Shown: positions 21,887 through 33,488 of the stretch, one piece after another
How the letters are laid out: the number at the start of each line of letters is the position of its first letter
How positions within the stretch are numbered: position 1 is the first letter of the stretch
NCBI GenBank assembly: GCA_021018995.1
Contig: CM037590.1
Location: forward strand, 42,658,287-42,722,286
Reading direction: 5' to 3'
DNA: 64,000 nucleotides
From: Chloranthus sessilifolius
Taxonomy: Eukaryota > Streptophyta > Magnoliopsida > Chloranthales > Chloranthaceae
Position numbers and translations under genes: made by a program
The notes under the pieces: generated by a model
What the model was told of the DNA's origin: nothing
What the model saw: the letters and a program-made list of their open reading frames with translations, nothing else
The model's database searches: none

Positions 21887-22308
21887 GCACCAATGAGGCC
21901 AGTGACCCGACCAATGACTTGCACCGACCCGGCCGAGACCCGATCCATGACTCATTAAAAAAAATGTAAATATGAGACCTGAGAAGAGTTGAACCCACAA
22001 CCCACTCGAACACAGTTAGACGAATATAATGTTATTGTATATTACAAATTATAAATTATATCAAGCAACTGTATCTAATTTGAAGATTCGAGAGGTAGCA
22101 CCAATGAGGCCAGTGACCCGACTAATGACCTGCACCGACCTGGCCGAGACCCGATCCATGACTCATTAAAAAAAATGTAAATATGGGACCTGAGAAGAGT
22201 TGAACCCACAACCCACTCGAACACAGTTAGACGAATATAATGTTATTGTATATTACAAATTATAAATTATATTAAGCAACTGTATCTAATTTGAAGACTT
22301 GAGAGGTA
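21887..22308. repeat. Tandem duplication of a 211-bp unit
   Basis: GCACCAATGAGGCCAGTGAC starts at 21887 and again at 22098. The following 211 bp are almost identical, with scattered single-base differences, and end at AGAGGTA before each junction. A short start of a third unit is not continued. Unit content includes GTTGAACCCACAACCCACTC and AT-rich sequence, without coding features. Confidence 0.9.
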
Positions 22309-22699
22309 GCCGCCTCTTGAGCCATTGCCCAGGGGCCTTGGTTATTGAAATAGATTTAAAAAATAAATACAATTATATAAAAATATATAAATATGTTACT
22401 AACTATGGATGTGGCTGTATGTCCAATAAGGTAACCCACCCCCATCAACTTCTTCTCAAATCAAACGTCTAGAGAGAGTCAGAGAGGTGTTGGATAGTGG
22501 AGCTGTGGGGAGAGAGAGAGAGAGAGAGGAGGTTAAGGTAACCAAATTAGGGGCCCTTTAGCTTTATAGATTTTTTTTTAAAATTTTTTGGTAAAACTCT
22601 ATTTTTTAATGGACAAATAACATTTGGGGGCCCTTAAAAATCGGGGGCCCGAGGCTCTCGCCTGGCTGGCCTTGGTCTAGGGCCAACCCTGCTTGCGTC

Positions 22700-23707
22700 T
22701 CTTTCAATTTATTCTATTGCTCGACTCATAATGTCCTCTCTAATTTATATTTTATTTTTGATTTCGTCATTTTCTCCCCTTAAATTGATATTTTCGTCTA
22801 ATCGTCTATGTTTTGAGTCTTGAACACCTTTTGATTGCTGATTCAATGGTGATGGCTTATATATTCAGAACCTTACAGGTACATTTCAATTTGTTCCCCC
22901 CCTCCCAAAAAAAAGAAAAAAAAAAAGTAAAATAAATCAATTTGTTCTTATTTATTCTTTTGTTAATTTTAGCATGAAAAAAATTACGAAAACACTTCTG
23001 TAAGGGAGATACCATATCCTTCAACACAGTACAAGGGGGGATACAACCTGCAAAATCTGGTATTGCGTCCAACTAACCAAAATAAGTAGAGGTGGAATCA
23101 AAGACCTTATTGTGGAAGGAGGAAGAACTAGGTGCACAACCAGAAGCATGAGAAGCAATAACCTTTGGTAGGAGCACACGCTTTCGGAAGGTCGAAACGG
23201 AGACGAGTGAAAGAGAAGCACAAGTCTTAAAGAGAGTCACAAGGGGTCGTAAAGAGTAAACTACTGGTCTGCCTTCCCCGTGCTTCAACTAAGAGAGTCG
23301 AAAGGGGCTGTAAAGAGTAAAGCACTGATCTTCCTCCCCTCGTGCTTCACCGGGCGAGCATGCTTCATAACTGGCGATTCAAGTTCCATAAACGGAGCGA
23401 GCCAAGGCTCAAATGAAGGAATGGGGCCCATGCCGTGTGGAGTAGATTCGATTCTCAAACACCTTTGATTCCACACCGAAGGAAATGAGGTTGAGTGGGG
23501 CCGCTGTTCCGCCTATAGCAAGTGAATTCCTACTCCACTTCGACTCATGCTTCCTTCTGGATTCTCTCAAACAAAAGTAATTGAGTGTGTTCAGCCCTTC
23601 ATTTTAAATGTGTTTGACTGCTTTAGTTCACATGTTGGAGATGCTTTTTAGATGTAATTTTTAACCCACTGATCTTTACTTTGGAAACTAGTGTCACATG
23701 TACCCAA
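22700..23707. other. Unrecognised block with modest coding look
   Basis: Between 23030 and 23560 the minus strand is less AT-rich than its surroundings and carries adjoining frames of 63 and 71 codons (starting MWNQRCLRIESTPHG and MKHGEGRPVVYSLRP). TTAACTAAGAGAGTCGAAAGGGG-like words recur near 23230 and 23290, suggesting a local duplication. I recognise no family; a retroelement fragment is possible. Confidence 0.25.
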
Positions 23708-23715
23708 TCAATGAC

Positions 23716-23814
23716 GAGGGGTGTTATCGGGTTGGTTTTTATGCTAACGTATCGGTTTCTAGTTTCTCAAACTGAAACTGAATCGATAACTATCGGTTCG
23801 TTTGGTTTTCGGTT

Positions 23815-23869
<55 letters not shown>

Positions 23870-24300
23870 GTTGTGGTGTGCGGCCATGTGGGCTTGTGAT
23901 GGATGGTGCTGGCGACGACGAGCAAAAGAACGACGAATGGTGAACGGTCGACGGTGGCCGGTGGGAATTGACAAGTGGAAACGAATGAGATATGAGACAA
24001 TTGGCTTTTTGCTTGTTTTAAGTTTAAAGGTTTATCCCTTATTTTCTAGTTCATTTTAACTTTTAAGTTATGGTTTTAAAAGAGAAATTTTAATCGCAAC
24101 CCATTTTGTATGCACCTAAGTAATACCATATTATATGTTTCTTATCGGTTCGGTTTCAGATTTTTTATGTTAAAACGGAACCAATAACCCGATAAATCAC
24201 TTGTACAAAATCGAAACCGAACCAATATGCCCTAAAATCAAAATCGAACCAAACCGAATTTTCAGTCGGTCGGGCTCAGTCGGTTTTCTGCACAAACCTA
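23716..24300. mobile_element. hAT-type element with CGGTTCGGTTT interior
   Basis: It starts GAGGGGTGTTATCGGG (compare TAGGGGTG of the 2915 element) and ends, reversed, TAGGTTTGTGCAG. Flanks TCAATGAC (23708-23715) and TCAATGGC (24301-24308) match at 7 of 8 positions. The outer thirds are CGGTTTC, CGGTTCG and GAAACCGAACC words. A (GA)n microsatellite and unrelated single-copy-looking DNA fill the middle, so the element has been expanded or interrupted. Confidence 0.65.
23818..23867. repeat. (GA)n microsatellite
   Basis: About 50 bp of uninterrupted GA. Frames across it encode Arg-Glu or Ser-Leu runs and are by-products. Confidence 0.95.
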
Positions 24301-24844
24301 TCAATGGCCCTTTTAAGATTGGGAACGGGTTTACCCTATAAACGATCTTCCTTAGTGTTATTTTCACCAAGAGTTTGTGTCACGATCCAAAATCCACGCA
24401 CCTGGATCTCGAGTTGCGACATAGACAGATCAGAAGCAAACAAATAAACAAAAGAATTTTTTTTTCTTTTCGTACATAAGATAGGTCAAAATATTTCATT
24501 CTATTAAACTCTATACCCTGAAATGCTACGTATCAGATACAGAGATCTGCATTAGGTAACACTATTGAAACTATATCAATTGATTTTTCTCCAATTCATT
24601 TATTTAATCTATAGGATGGTTAAAATCACTGTAAGAGCTAATCCATATGCTCTGCAAGTAACTAATTCTAATAAATATTGACTAAACCACTAATATCAAT
24701 ATTTCATACTCAAGCATTTTAACTGAAATCAGGTTGGCATTAGGTGACTACTCCATCACAAGTTCTTATCCATATCATAAATCAGACATATAATTTTCAT
24801 GACAGATCAGTACTGAATCTTATACCAAAACTACCACATAACTA

Positions 24845-25165
24845 CTACAAATCATACAGGGGGTCACATCATAGGCACAAACATCGGACAATGAATTTTT
24901 CACTGACACTCCTACAAGTCAAACAGAAATTCATGTCACAGACATCAGACATAGAATCGTTGACTAATACTATTACAAATCAAATAGTTATTCACATCAT
25001 ATACATCCAATAGTGAATCTTTCATTGACACTATTACACATTAAATAGATATTCACATTACAGACATCTAACAATGAATCTTTCACTGACACTATTACAA
25101 ATCAAATAGATATTCATATCACAGACATCCAACAATGAATCTTTCACTGACACTACTACATTTTA
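24845..25165. repeat. 61-bp tandem array, about five units
   Basis: The word TTTCACTGAC or a close variant recurs at 24898, 24959, 25020, 25081 and 25142, exactly 61 bp apart each time. Units contain ATATTCA(C/T)AT, CACAGACATC and ACTATTACAAATCAAATAGA. The last two to three units are the most alike. Confidence 0.9.
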
Positions 25166-25699
25166 GCAGACGGATACAAAATCAATCTCTCACTTAACTT
25201 AACACAACTCAGGCAAATATTCATAGATCAGAACTAGAAATCAGACAGATAACTTATGAAGCTTACACTTAAATTATCACAACAGACGTATCTATGTTGG
25301 GAATTATTTTATAGTTAATAGTACGAATACCAAGTGCTTTCTTCAACTAAGCTTCTAGTAGTTGAGATCAGATGTCAGATGTCAAAACAGAGATCAGATG
25401 TCAGATCACATATCAGATAACAAGCAGATAACAGATTTATCACCTAACCAGAGTCTTAAAAGTGTCCTATCTGGACTTTTAGGTACCATCTCATTGTCTT
25501 TCAGATATTATTGTTTTCAAGTTCAGTACAGAAATATCAAAAAATATAGTTCCCATATACTTCGATCTCGAAAATGATAGACACTATCATAAATATTTCG
25601 ATCTTCGATCAACAGGAATGCATAATTCACATATACTTCGATCTCCGAAATAGTCAGGTCACAAATGTGTACACATTACACATTACGGTATCATATGTC

Positions 25700-25895
25700 T
25701 ACCAGATTTAGATAACACATATCTACACAATCAGGTATGACAGATTTCAGTAACAAATATCGACACTTTCAGGTACAACAGATTAAGATAACAAATATTA
25801 CACTTTCAGGTGTAAGGACTCAAATAACAAATATTTACACTTTCAGGTGCCACCGATTCAGGTATCAAAAAGTTGCACTTCCAGATGTAATAGAT
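25700..25895. repeat. 37-38-bp tandem array, about five units
   Basis: CAGGT or CAGAT anchors recur at 25732, 25770, 25807, 25844 and 25882. Units read roughly ACACTTTCAGGT, then ACAGATT, then AATAACAAATATT. It lies 530 bp after the 61-bp array within the same possible LTR. Confidence 0.8.
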
Positions 25896-26744
25896 TCGAC
25901 TGATTTTTTGTTGTACAGTGTTCATAGAAATAACATATCAGATCACATAAAATCCTTCATATGCCTCAGAGGATAGAACACCAACACATCAATCTAGCTA
26001 TCAATACATAAATCCAACATTAATACGTCAATAAATGTATAAACAACAGTATTACTTTTGGTTTTCAAGTTTTATTACTACCACAAGTATTAAAATCTCA
26101 GATCCAGGCTAACAACATACACATATTTTACGACTAAAATACAAGTCATCTTATACAGGTATAACAGACAACATATAGATGTACAATTCAAAATATATAC
26201 GACGTAATAAAGTCTGATTTCTAACAAATATCGATTTCCAACCGATAAATTAATATAAATACAACCTAAACCATAATTTAAACAAAATGTATAAGAATAG
26301 GTATTTGTCTCAAACGAAACGAGCAACTATAAGGTCTGCCATCGTCGTGCACAATCACTTTGTTTCTTTCTCTTTTTCTTTCTTTTTGTCTTTTGTTTTG
26401 TTTTGGATGTCCTGATGCTACAACAAATCCCACATCCCAGGTCCCATTCGCAGATCTCGTCCCATCTTGAACCCTCTTCACTCTTCTTCACTTCTCTAGA
26501 AATGTCTCTTCTTATCCCCATATACTATAGTATTATATTATTATAAGATATTAAATAGTATCTTATGCTATTATATCGTTATATTAGATTCTTTTATATT
26601 TTTATATTAGATTAGCTCAAGATTAACAATGCCCCTATGATTTGATATCGTAACGCAACTTTATGTTAAATGGATCAATAGATTAGGTCCCTCAAAAGGC
26701 CAACCAAAATATTCGTTAGAACTCAGGTCTTAAATATTGTGACT

Positions 26745-26930
26745 GCATCTCGTCACATGATGATCATCTAATTTTATTTTAATTTTTCATACTACGGATC
26801 TTAAGACCATAGTCTTATCATCAGACGATTAGTTTGTGCTTACTAATCCGATCACATAGTATATAGCCTATCAAATGAGTCGTAATTTCACGTGGCACAC
26901 ATGCCTAAGTCTGATATAACAAAAGCCAAT
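26745..26930. repeat. P1 palindromic family, partial copy G
   Basis: One arm only, with ATACTACGGATCTTAAGACC, TATCATCAGACGATTAG and CACGTGGCACACATGCC. It directly abuts the right end of the possible LTR at 24378-26757. Confidence 0.45.
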
Positions 26931-28490
26931 AATTTTTAATATATTTTTGTGTCCAGTAAAAATATTATGTTTAGCAGTGGATGTAAACCACCGATTTAAT
27001 GTATTTTACTATCGGCTATTAAATAAATACATAAACAAATGATATTATTTAGAATCGGATTGGATCGGGTTGGATCCTTACAAATCCGGTTGAGCCTTAC
27101 CGTTTGTATGCATTGCCTATGCACTGGTGCATGGAATCCGTGCTGTTTGCAATCAAAATCCCCCCGAGTTATGCTGTGAACAGTATAGGTGACTGTGTGC
27201 TGCCATGCTCGAGCCATTTGTCAATCACCTTAGAACTTGGAGATTTACTGAAGGTGGAAGATTCTCCCTCAATTTGTCGGTAAAAGCTTTTTAGTTTTTT
27301 GGAAAATATAGATCTTAGAAAACAAAATATAGAACCTAAAAAATGAAATTTGTATTTGAAACTTTATAGCATGTTATTTAAAGGCTCCAATTGATTGCAA
27401 TTAAAAAAATGTGTCAGTTGCAAAAACTATTTCAAACAAAGACTCGGTTAAGGACAAGTGTTACTTTTCAACGCCATCGAAGTCATCAAATTTGAAGGAT
27501 ATGATCTAATCGTCTTTGAAGGAAAAGATTGACACAAAACACATTCTTAATTCAGTTTAGCATTAATTTAACTGTTTTGAATCTAATGGTAGAGATGACC
27601 TCTTTTGTTCCAATCTTTTACATTAAAGGTCTTTAAATTATAACTTTCAAGTCAAAGAGAAAAAAATATAAGAGTTAAAATCAGTCAAATTCGGGAAACA
27701 TTTAGAAAAAAATAAAAATATCTACAAGAATTGGGGGATAATATATTTGTGATAAATTTTAGGTGAAAATTCATAAATAATGTATTTATAATGCCAAAAT
27801 AGCAAAAAAAATTAACAAGATAAGTTTTTAGAAAAAAAAAATCCATGTTAAAATGTTCCCACCATTTTATTAAAAAAAGCATTTAAAATATATATACAGC
27901 TTTTTTCAAGAAAAAGCTGCTTTTTGTGAGTGATAGGCCAATCTCCATTATAAAAATGGTCAAACGTTAGAGAGCCACACTTCAATTTATGAGCACCTAA
28001 TTTGACACTCAAAATTATCACCACATTTATCGACGCTATGCCGCTGCCGCATTTGGGTCGGGTACCTTAATCTATTTTTTATTTTTATTTATAAGGGGTT
28101 CGGTACCTTATTCTAGTAGGGGAGTGAAAGTCAAGATTCCCTTATATCAAGGGTTACATTATAGAGGATCAAGCACAAATGAGTTGTGCGTTGAGTCTAA
28201 GTTTCGCCATTTCGGTAACTGATGTTCCAAAATTCTTGGTGGGAAAAATTGCCAATTATATTTCACCACAAAAATACCTATGGCATAGAGAAAAAATCGG
28301 GAATCTGTTAAAGACAATGTTAGCTATGCACTTTGGGGTTCACCATAGTCAAATTCTCATTCTAAGACACCCTATCTTCTTCTTCTAATCTCATCGTCTC
28401 CTCCAAACTAAACCACATTCCGGGGATTGCAGAATTCGTGGCAATACCTCAATTCATCTGGTAATTTAAATTTTAGTAGTCTCTTTTTAA
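26931..28490. other. Non-coding stretch
   Basis: No exon or complete element recognised. Words such as GAAAGTCAAGATTCCCTTAT (28126-28145) recall the centre of the 7671-7865 foldback family, but no arms were found. Confidence 0.35.
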
Positions 28491-28491
28491 C

Positions 28492-28493
<2 letters not shown>

Positions 28494-28526
<33 letters not shown>

Positions 28527-28528
28527 TG
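28494..28528. repeat. (ATT)n microsatellite
   Basis: About 35 bp of TTA/ATT trinucleotide repeat. Degenerate TATTGGCTGATA and ATCAGCCAGTA words follow to about 28660, resembling the interiors of the TATCGGCCGATA elements, but without clear ends. Confidence 0.8.
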
Positions 28529-29366
28529 TTTCGGTCATAGCCAATACATATTGGCTGATATGTACATATCAGCCAGTACCACCCATTATTTATACAATAT
28601 TGGTTCATAACGGCTGATACCTATGTATCCCATGTGATCCGAACATATAATAAGAATTTCCTTTGGGTAATTTTAAAATTTTCTAAGCTATATATATTAA
28701 AGGTTAAAATTAAAAAAAATAATAATTAATAATAGCTATGGCTGATACATATCCAATATATCTAATAATTCAACATATATTAGCGTAAGACCTGACCGAT
28801 GTATATCAATCACATTGTCTGCCATCCTTAACTCAAAAACTGTATGGATAAAACAAATTCTAGTTAATAAAAGAGAGTTTACCTGACCAGAGTAAATTAA
28901 CCATCAAATTCGATTGGATAAGAGCAACCGTCAATTTTTAGCTTAATGAAAGGCAATGATCAGGTCCAATCAGTTGAACACATGTCAAATTTATAGCATT
29001 GCAGTATCTTATACCTCATTGAGCTATGAGTCCAACTAAAATCAATTAATAATGAAGGACGTACAACTCAATGTTTTAAATTGTTGGAAGAGCCCCTCTC
29101 TCGGGCCCACAAGGGTTGTATTGGGACTTAATAAACATACAAGGGAATCTTGATTTTCACACCTTCACTTCCATACATAGGCGTACTTTTCATGCCATCC
29201 CTGTCCTCCCTTGGTTATTATTATTGATAATCACTCAACTTTTTATTCGTTACTCGTAAGCTTGGTAAAAGACCTTTTAAAAGTCCAAAGACGGCTACTC
29301 TAAATTATAAAAAAAAGGGACGTATGCTCTAAATTAATCACAATTGAAGAGGGTAATATCCCTATC

Positions 29367-29576
29367 CAAGGGTTAAAATATCGGATTTTCGGTATATATC
29401 GTCTTGAAGTTCAGGACGATACGTATCGCGTATCGTCCGATACATTGAATGTATCATTTCAATACATTTAAAAAAAAATTAAATTAAATTATCATCCATA
29501 TCGTTCGATAAGTATCGCGTATCATCCGATATATTAAATGTATCGCCGATACATAGGCGATACATTGAATGTATCG

Positions 29577-29653
<77 letters not shown>

Positions 29654-29854
29654 ATTCAAAAATTAAATTATCGGACGATAATTTGAAATTATCGCACGTA
29701 TCATCTGATATGGGCGATACATTGCCCGTATCGGACGATAATTATCCTATTTTTTAAAGAGTACGATACATAGAAAATGTATCATGCCGTTCAAGTCTAA
29801 AACCGATATATATTGGGCGATACATATCGATATCGGACGATTTTTTAACCCATG
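29367..29854. mobile_element. hAT-like element with TATCGGACGATA interior
   Basis: The ends are CAAGGGTTAAAATATCGG and, reverse-complemented, CATGGGTTAAAAAATCGTCC. Flanks TCCCTATC (29359-29366) and CCCCTATC (29855-29862) match at 7 of 8 positions. The interior alternates GATACATTGAATGTATCG, TATCGTCCGATA and similar self-complementary words around a 65-bp (AT)n run at 29582-29647. No coding capacity. Confidence 0.7.
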
Positions 29855-29892
29855 CCCCTATCAAAGGGATCATATATTTATATTATTATCAT

Positions 29893-30110
29893 TACTATTG
29901 GTAACATATTATGTGCCCTTCATTACTAATTGATCTCACTAGTGGATTATTCTATCAATACATCGTCAACCATATATCATGGCCCCTCCGAGAGATGGTC
30001 AAATGTTTTACTATTGTTAATATATGATGTGCCAATGGTTACTAATTGATCTCACAATTGGATAATTCTATCAATACATCGTCAACCATACATCATGGCC
30101 CCTCAATCAA
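29893..30110. repeat. Tandem duplication, 116-bp period
   Basis: TACTAATTGATCTCAC occurs at 29924 and 30040. Both are followed by ATAATTCTATCAATACATCG (with small differences) and then a run ending CATCATGGCCCCTC or its variant. It lies 120 bp upstream of the small gene at 30228. Confidence 0.8.
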
Positions 30111-30227
30111 TTGGGCGGTCTAGATTGAAGAACGCATGAAGAATTGTATCACCCTCTATCACCCTCTATTACCCACTTGTTAAACTACTTAAAATTTTGT
30201 TAAAAACTTTGGCAGGCAGGTGTAGCA

Positions 30228-30506
30228 ATGGACGAAAGAGAAGAAGTGATCAACCTATCCATACCGGAAACACCATTGGACGGCATTGACAAGAACACAG
30301 CAGTGATGGCGGTACAAGTGATCCTGCACAAACAAGTGAGTGGCAAGACAAATTGCTTATGCTCTCCTACGACACACACCGGATCGTTCAGGTGTCGGCT
30401 CCATAGAAATCCAGGTCTTACTCGTAGCAGCGGTTCCATCGGATCGGGGCTATCGAAGCTACCCACTAAGTCGAGGACTGTAAGTAGCACGTTGGGAGCC
30501 CTCTGA
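30228..30506 (+). CDS. Small serine-rich-protein-like plant protein (92 aa)
   Basis: This single frame from ATG 30228 to TGA 30506 encodes 92 residues. The centre reads NCLCSPTTHTGSFRCRLHRN, the CxCSPTxHxGSFRCRxH signature I know from small plant proteins annotated as serine-rich-protein-like. Their biochemical role is unknown to me. The N-terminus is acidic, MDEREEVINLSIPETP. The C-terminus is Ser/Gly/Thr-rich and basic (TRSSGSIGSGLSKLPTKS). No signal peptide or membrane segment is seen. CAGGCAG just upstream could be an acceptor for a leader intron. The frame is undisturbed, so the gene may be functional. The minus-strand frame of 107 codons over the same bases is a shadow. Confidence 0.7.
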   Translation: MDEREEVINLSIPETPLDGIDKNTAVMAVQVILHKQVSGKTNCLCSPTTHTGSFRCRLHRNPGLTRSSGSIGSGLSKLPTKSRTVSSTLGAL

Positions 30507-32255
30507 TCATGATCTCTACACAATTTCCGGTGGCGCGTGCACTAGAGACATACCTACTAGCAATATTTACAACATTTTTTAGAAATGTAAAAAATGTTGT
30601 ACGATATTCATCATGCGGCCAAGATACTTGGTTTTATATTGCTCAGTGTGTATGGCTAGCAATTTCTTCTCTCCTTTACAGCAGTGGCCACTGAAGTATA
30701 ATGGCGGTCCCCACTCCCTACCCTGCCATATATAGTCGAATAATAAAACTTCTTTTGTAAAATGTGAGGCATTTGGTTGTCCTAAATTAGGTGTTTCGGA
30801 AATAGCCCATTGAATATCATAATTATATATATATATATATATATAATGCAGGCAGGCGTTGGAGAGAATATGCCTGGAGCATAGGATGACCTGTTTGGGC
30901 GCACTAGTCATCCTTTCACATGTCACATGGCTTGATCAACTGAAAAAAAAAAAAAAATGATTTTGGATTAATCAGCCGTGTAACTTGTGTGCATGGGTCC
31001 ACACTTTCACATGTCACATGGCTTGATCAACCCAAAAAAATGCGGTTTTGGGTTAATCAGCCATGTAACTTGTGGTTTGAATATATGTCCTTTTTTCTTT
31101 CTATTTTACAGGTTAAAAATAAGGGAACGCCCCAATATATGGTGCATTTAGTTTGTTGAACTTTGATCACATTTTTTAGTAGTTGGTACCCAATTTTTTT
31201 GTGTGAAACTTCATCGATATTACCGAATCATCCGTGCGCTGATGGATGCTACATGAAATAAAAAAGAGATGTTATTAGTTAGAGTATCTCCCTTGTGTTG
31301 GTCATGCAGGCGTAGGGCCAACATCCAACAACCACGTTGACCGCGTCTAAGGTCTGGTGACCGTGCGAGGGCAAGGGGAGAAGCTCTTGGACCCATAGTA
31401 ACCAATTTCGGCTTTGCCGATCATTCAGTGGGGTGTCAATTCGCTTATTTGGCGTGACTTGACTGCTGCTAGTGCTTGGGCCCCACCGCCCCACTATGTG
31501 TACACTGTATAGTCAGTTATGTCATGTCACATAAGCTGTCGGCACAAAATTGTCTATAAAAAACTGTTCACCATATAACACAGTCCTAATAATAAAATAT
31601 TAATATAAGGCTCTCGGACATGAGTTCGAATATAAAATACATCCATGCATTTGAATCAGGTCGAGTCACGGGACACTCATACAAGGTATTAAGTGGAAAC
31701 TTGTTAAATTATGATTATAGACGGTTCAAAATGTGATCAAAGGAAAAAAAAATTCAATGCAACAGGATATGTAGGGAATATGATCTTAAAGTGGGTGTTA
31801 TTTTAGGCTCACGTGTTTTGTGACATGTGATGTGAGATTCAAAAGTATCGTTCATTCATGCATTCTAATCCATACGCCCTTTTCCCTATTAATATATGCA
31901 AAAACATATGTTAATCTATTCAAAATTATAAATGATGTTTTTGTTTTTTTTATAGAAATATAAATGATGTTTCTAAATGATAAAATAAATGCATTACATA
32001 ACCCACCTGCATTAATAGTTTACAATCTTAGAAAAATAATAAAAAGTATGATTAAAGCATATATCAACAATGCTAAATGATTAAAGCATGTATCAACAAT
32101 GCTAAAATTACGAAATAAAATCATCAAATTCATTAAATTTCAAAAAATAATCAAGAAAAATTGGAAGAATTAACAAATCAATCAAAAACTCTGCAAAAAA
32201 TTTGGTAGCCCACTATTCTTACAGGATTTTACCAAATTTTTGGGATAGAGCTTTG
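30507..32255. other. Non-coding stretch downstream of the small gene
   Basis: It contains the 3' flank of the 30228 gene, an (AT)n run at 30824-30845 and a 91-bp duplication (listed separately). No further gene was recognised. Confidence 0.4.
30914..31080. repeat. Tandem duplication, 91-bp period
   Basis: TTTCACATGTCACATGGCTT begins at 30914 and at 31005. Each copy is followed by GATCAAC, an A-rich stretch, then GGGTTAATCAGCC(A/G)TGTAA or its variant. Confidence 0.8.
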
Positions 32256-32259
32256 AGGG

Positions 32260-32421
32260 CTGGTTCAAAATTTTGGCCGAAATGTTTTGATTTCAGTCCC
32301 CACCGAAATCAAAACGAAATCCCAAATTTTTGGTATATAATGTATGGGTTGGAAGATTTCAGCCGAAATTTCAGTTTTGGTCCCCACCAAAACGAAAACA
32401 AAATCTGAATTTTTGATCTTG
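32260..32421. repeat. Probable relative of the 19707-19903 MITE
   Basis: It runs from CTGGTTCAAAATTTTGGCCG to GAATTTTTGATCTTG, with interior words GAAATTTCAG and CCCACCGAAATC. The ends are similar to CAAGGATC ends, but the flanks show no convincing 8-bp duplication. Confidence 0.4.
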
Positions 32422-32664
32422 TCGGATGGTCCTCTACAAACGTTAAAAAGTTGCTTGTTAATGCAAAAGGCTTCCAACTCTCTGCGGGGCCGAATCAGTT
32501 TTAAAGAAAAAATTTCCTCCTTCAGCGTTTTCCTTGACGAATGTACCAACATCGAGGCCTGGCTGCACGCTGTCGAGTTCGGGGTGAGAATGCTGGTGGG
32601 CATCGTGTCAAATATGGTATTGGTCCATGGAGGACCCATACGATACAATGTTATTTAAAAAAAG

Positions 32665-32773
32665 GAAAAGGAGATATAGGCCGATACCTGATACGTATCG
32701 GCTGATTCCTGATACTGTATCGGGGCCTTATCGAATAGCAGTTCACCAAAATACCAATACATATTGGAAAGTC

Positions 32774-32821
<48 letters not shown>
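32665..32821. repeat. TATCGG-type degenerate repeat plus (AT)n
   Basis: Words such as GATACGTATCGGCTGATTCC and CTGTATCGGGGCC are followed by an (AT)n run at 32777-32821. The ends are not resolved. Confidence 0.5.
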
Positions 32822-32824
<3 letters not shown>

Positions 32825-33044
32825 TTCTTATATTGGAAAGTACACCTAAAGTATAAATATATCCTTCAAAAGCATTTAAAAAATAAAATTTTAAGGCAAT
32901 CCTGGTGTGAGCAATTTCAAGCAGGGCCGAGCCCATTGGGGCAAGGAGGGCCGGCTGCCACTCCTTACTCCTTGCTGTAAAAGAGTTCCTACATTTGCAG
33001 CTGAAGATTCTTCCTTCTCAACCCGGTTTTACATGCTTTTTAGC

Positions 33045-33345
33045 CATGGACTTCTTTGAATTAGACGATGGGATTGTTTTATGTCTTGTATTTTCGACAA
33101 ATTAGATCTTGAAATCATGGGCCTATCATTAGATGGTCAGATTTTATTCCATTTGGCACACATCCCAAAAAATAAATATCATCATAGGATACATCAAATT
33201 TAGTTCTTGAATCAATTTTCGGGAAATGTGGAATTAAAATATAACTGTTGGGTCTTAGCCCGTCATCTCAAGATCTATTTTATCAAAGATTAAGAAGAAA
33301 AATAATCTCTTTCATCTAAATCAAAGTGGTCAACTATTTAAACAC
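33045..33345. repeat. P1 palindromic family, copy H
   Basis: Both arms are present: AATTAGACGATGGGATTG, AATTAGATCTTGAAATCATG, GGCCTATCATTAGATGGTCA on the left, and GTCATCTCAAGATCTATTTT, AATCTCTTTCATCTAAAT on the right. CACACATCCCAAAAAATAAA lies between. Confidence 0.6.
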
Positions 33346-33488
33346 TTGAAGCTCCTGTTGAGAGGAAAGAATCTTGAATTGAGAATAAAGGTACGTGCAC
33401 TTAAATTAAAACCTCTTTCAACTAACCGACTCAACTAAATCAACTAAATCTAAAGAGAAGAGAGGCTCTCAGCCCTTGTAGCCCTAAG

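Larger units (their letters stand above)
20789..22691. mobile_element. hAT-like element (1.9 kb) with nested insertion
   Basis: The left end is CAGAGCCGGCCCAGAGATTT. The right end, reverse-complemented, is CAGGGTTGGCCCTAGACC. Flanks CATGCGTC (20781-20788) and CTTGCGTC (22692-22699) match at 7 of 8 positions. Subterminal words GGGGCCCAAGGTGAG and, on the other side, GGGGGCCCGAGGCTCTCGCC are also mirrored. No transposase frame is visible. Inside are a full-length P1 copy (21311-21802) and a 211-bp tandem duplication (21887-22308), which inflate its size. Confidence 0.7.
24378..26757. mobile_element. Possible solo LTR (2.4 kb)
   Basis: It begins TGTCACGATCCAAAATCC and ends GCATCTCGTCACA, so the tips are TGTCACGA and, reversed, TGTGACGAGA, as in many plant Ty3/gypsy LTRs. 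The interior has no coding frame but two ordered tandem arrays and a TATA-rich stretch near 26521-26600. No 5-bp target duplication (GTTTG versus TGATG) and no second LTR are seen, so this is tentative. Confidence 0.35.

Noticed and set aside
23681-24059. Frames of 71-85 codons with Arg-Glu or Ser-Leu runs
   Set aside because: Products of the (GA)n tract.
24845-25165. CRISPR-like array of regular repeats
   Set aside because: The 61-bp units are continuous tandem repeats without unique spacers, in a plant genome.
30200-30523. 107-codon minus-strand frame
   Set aside because: It overlaps the plus-strand small gene with a recognisable motif and has none of its own.
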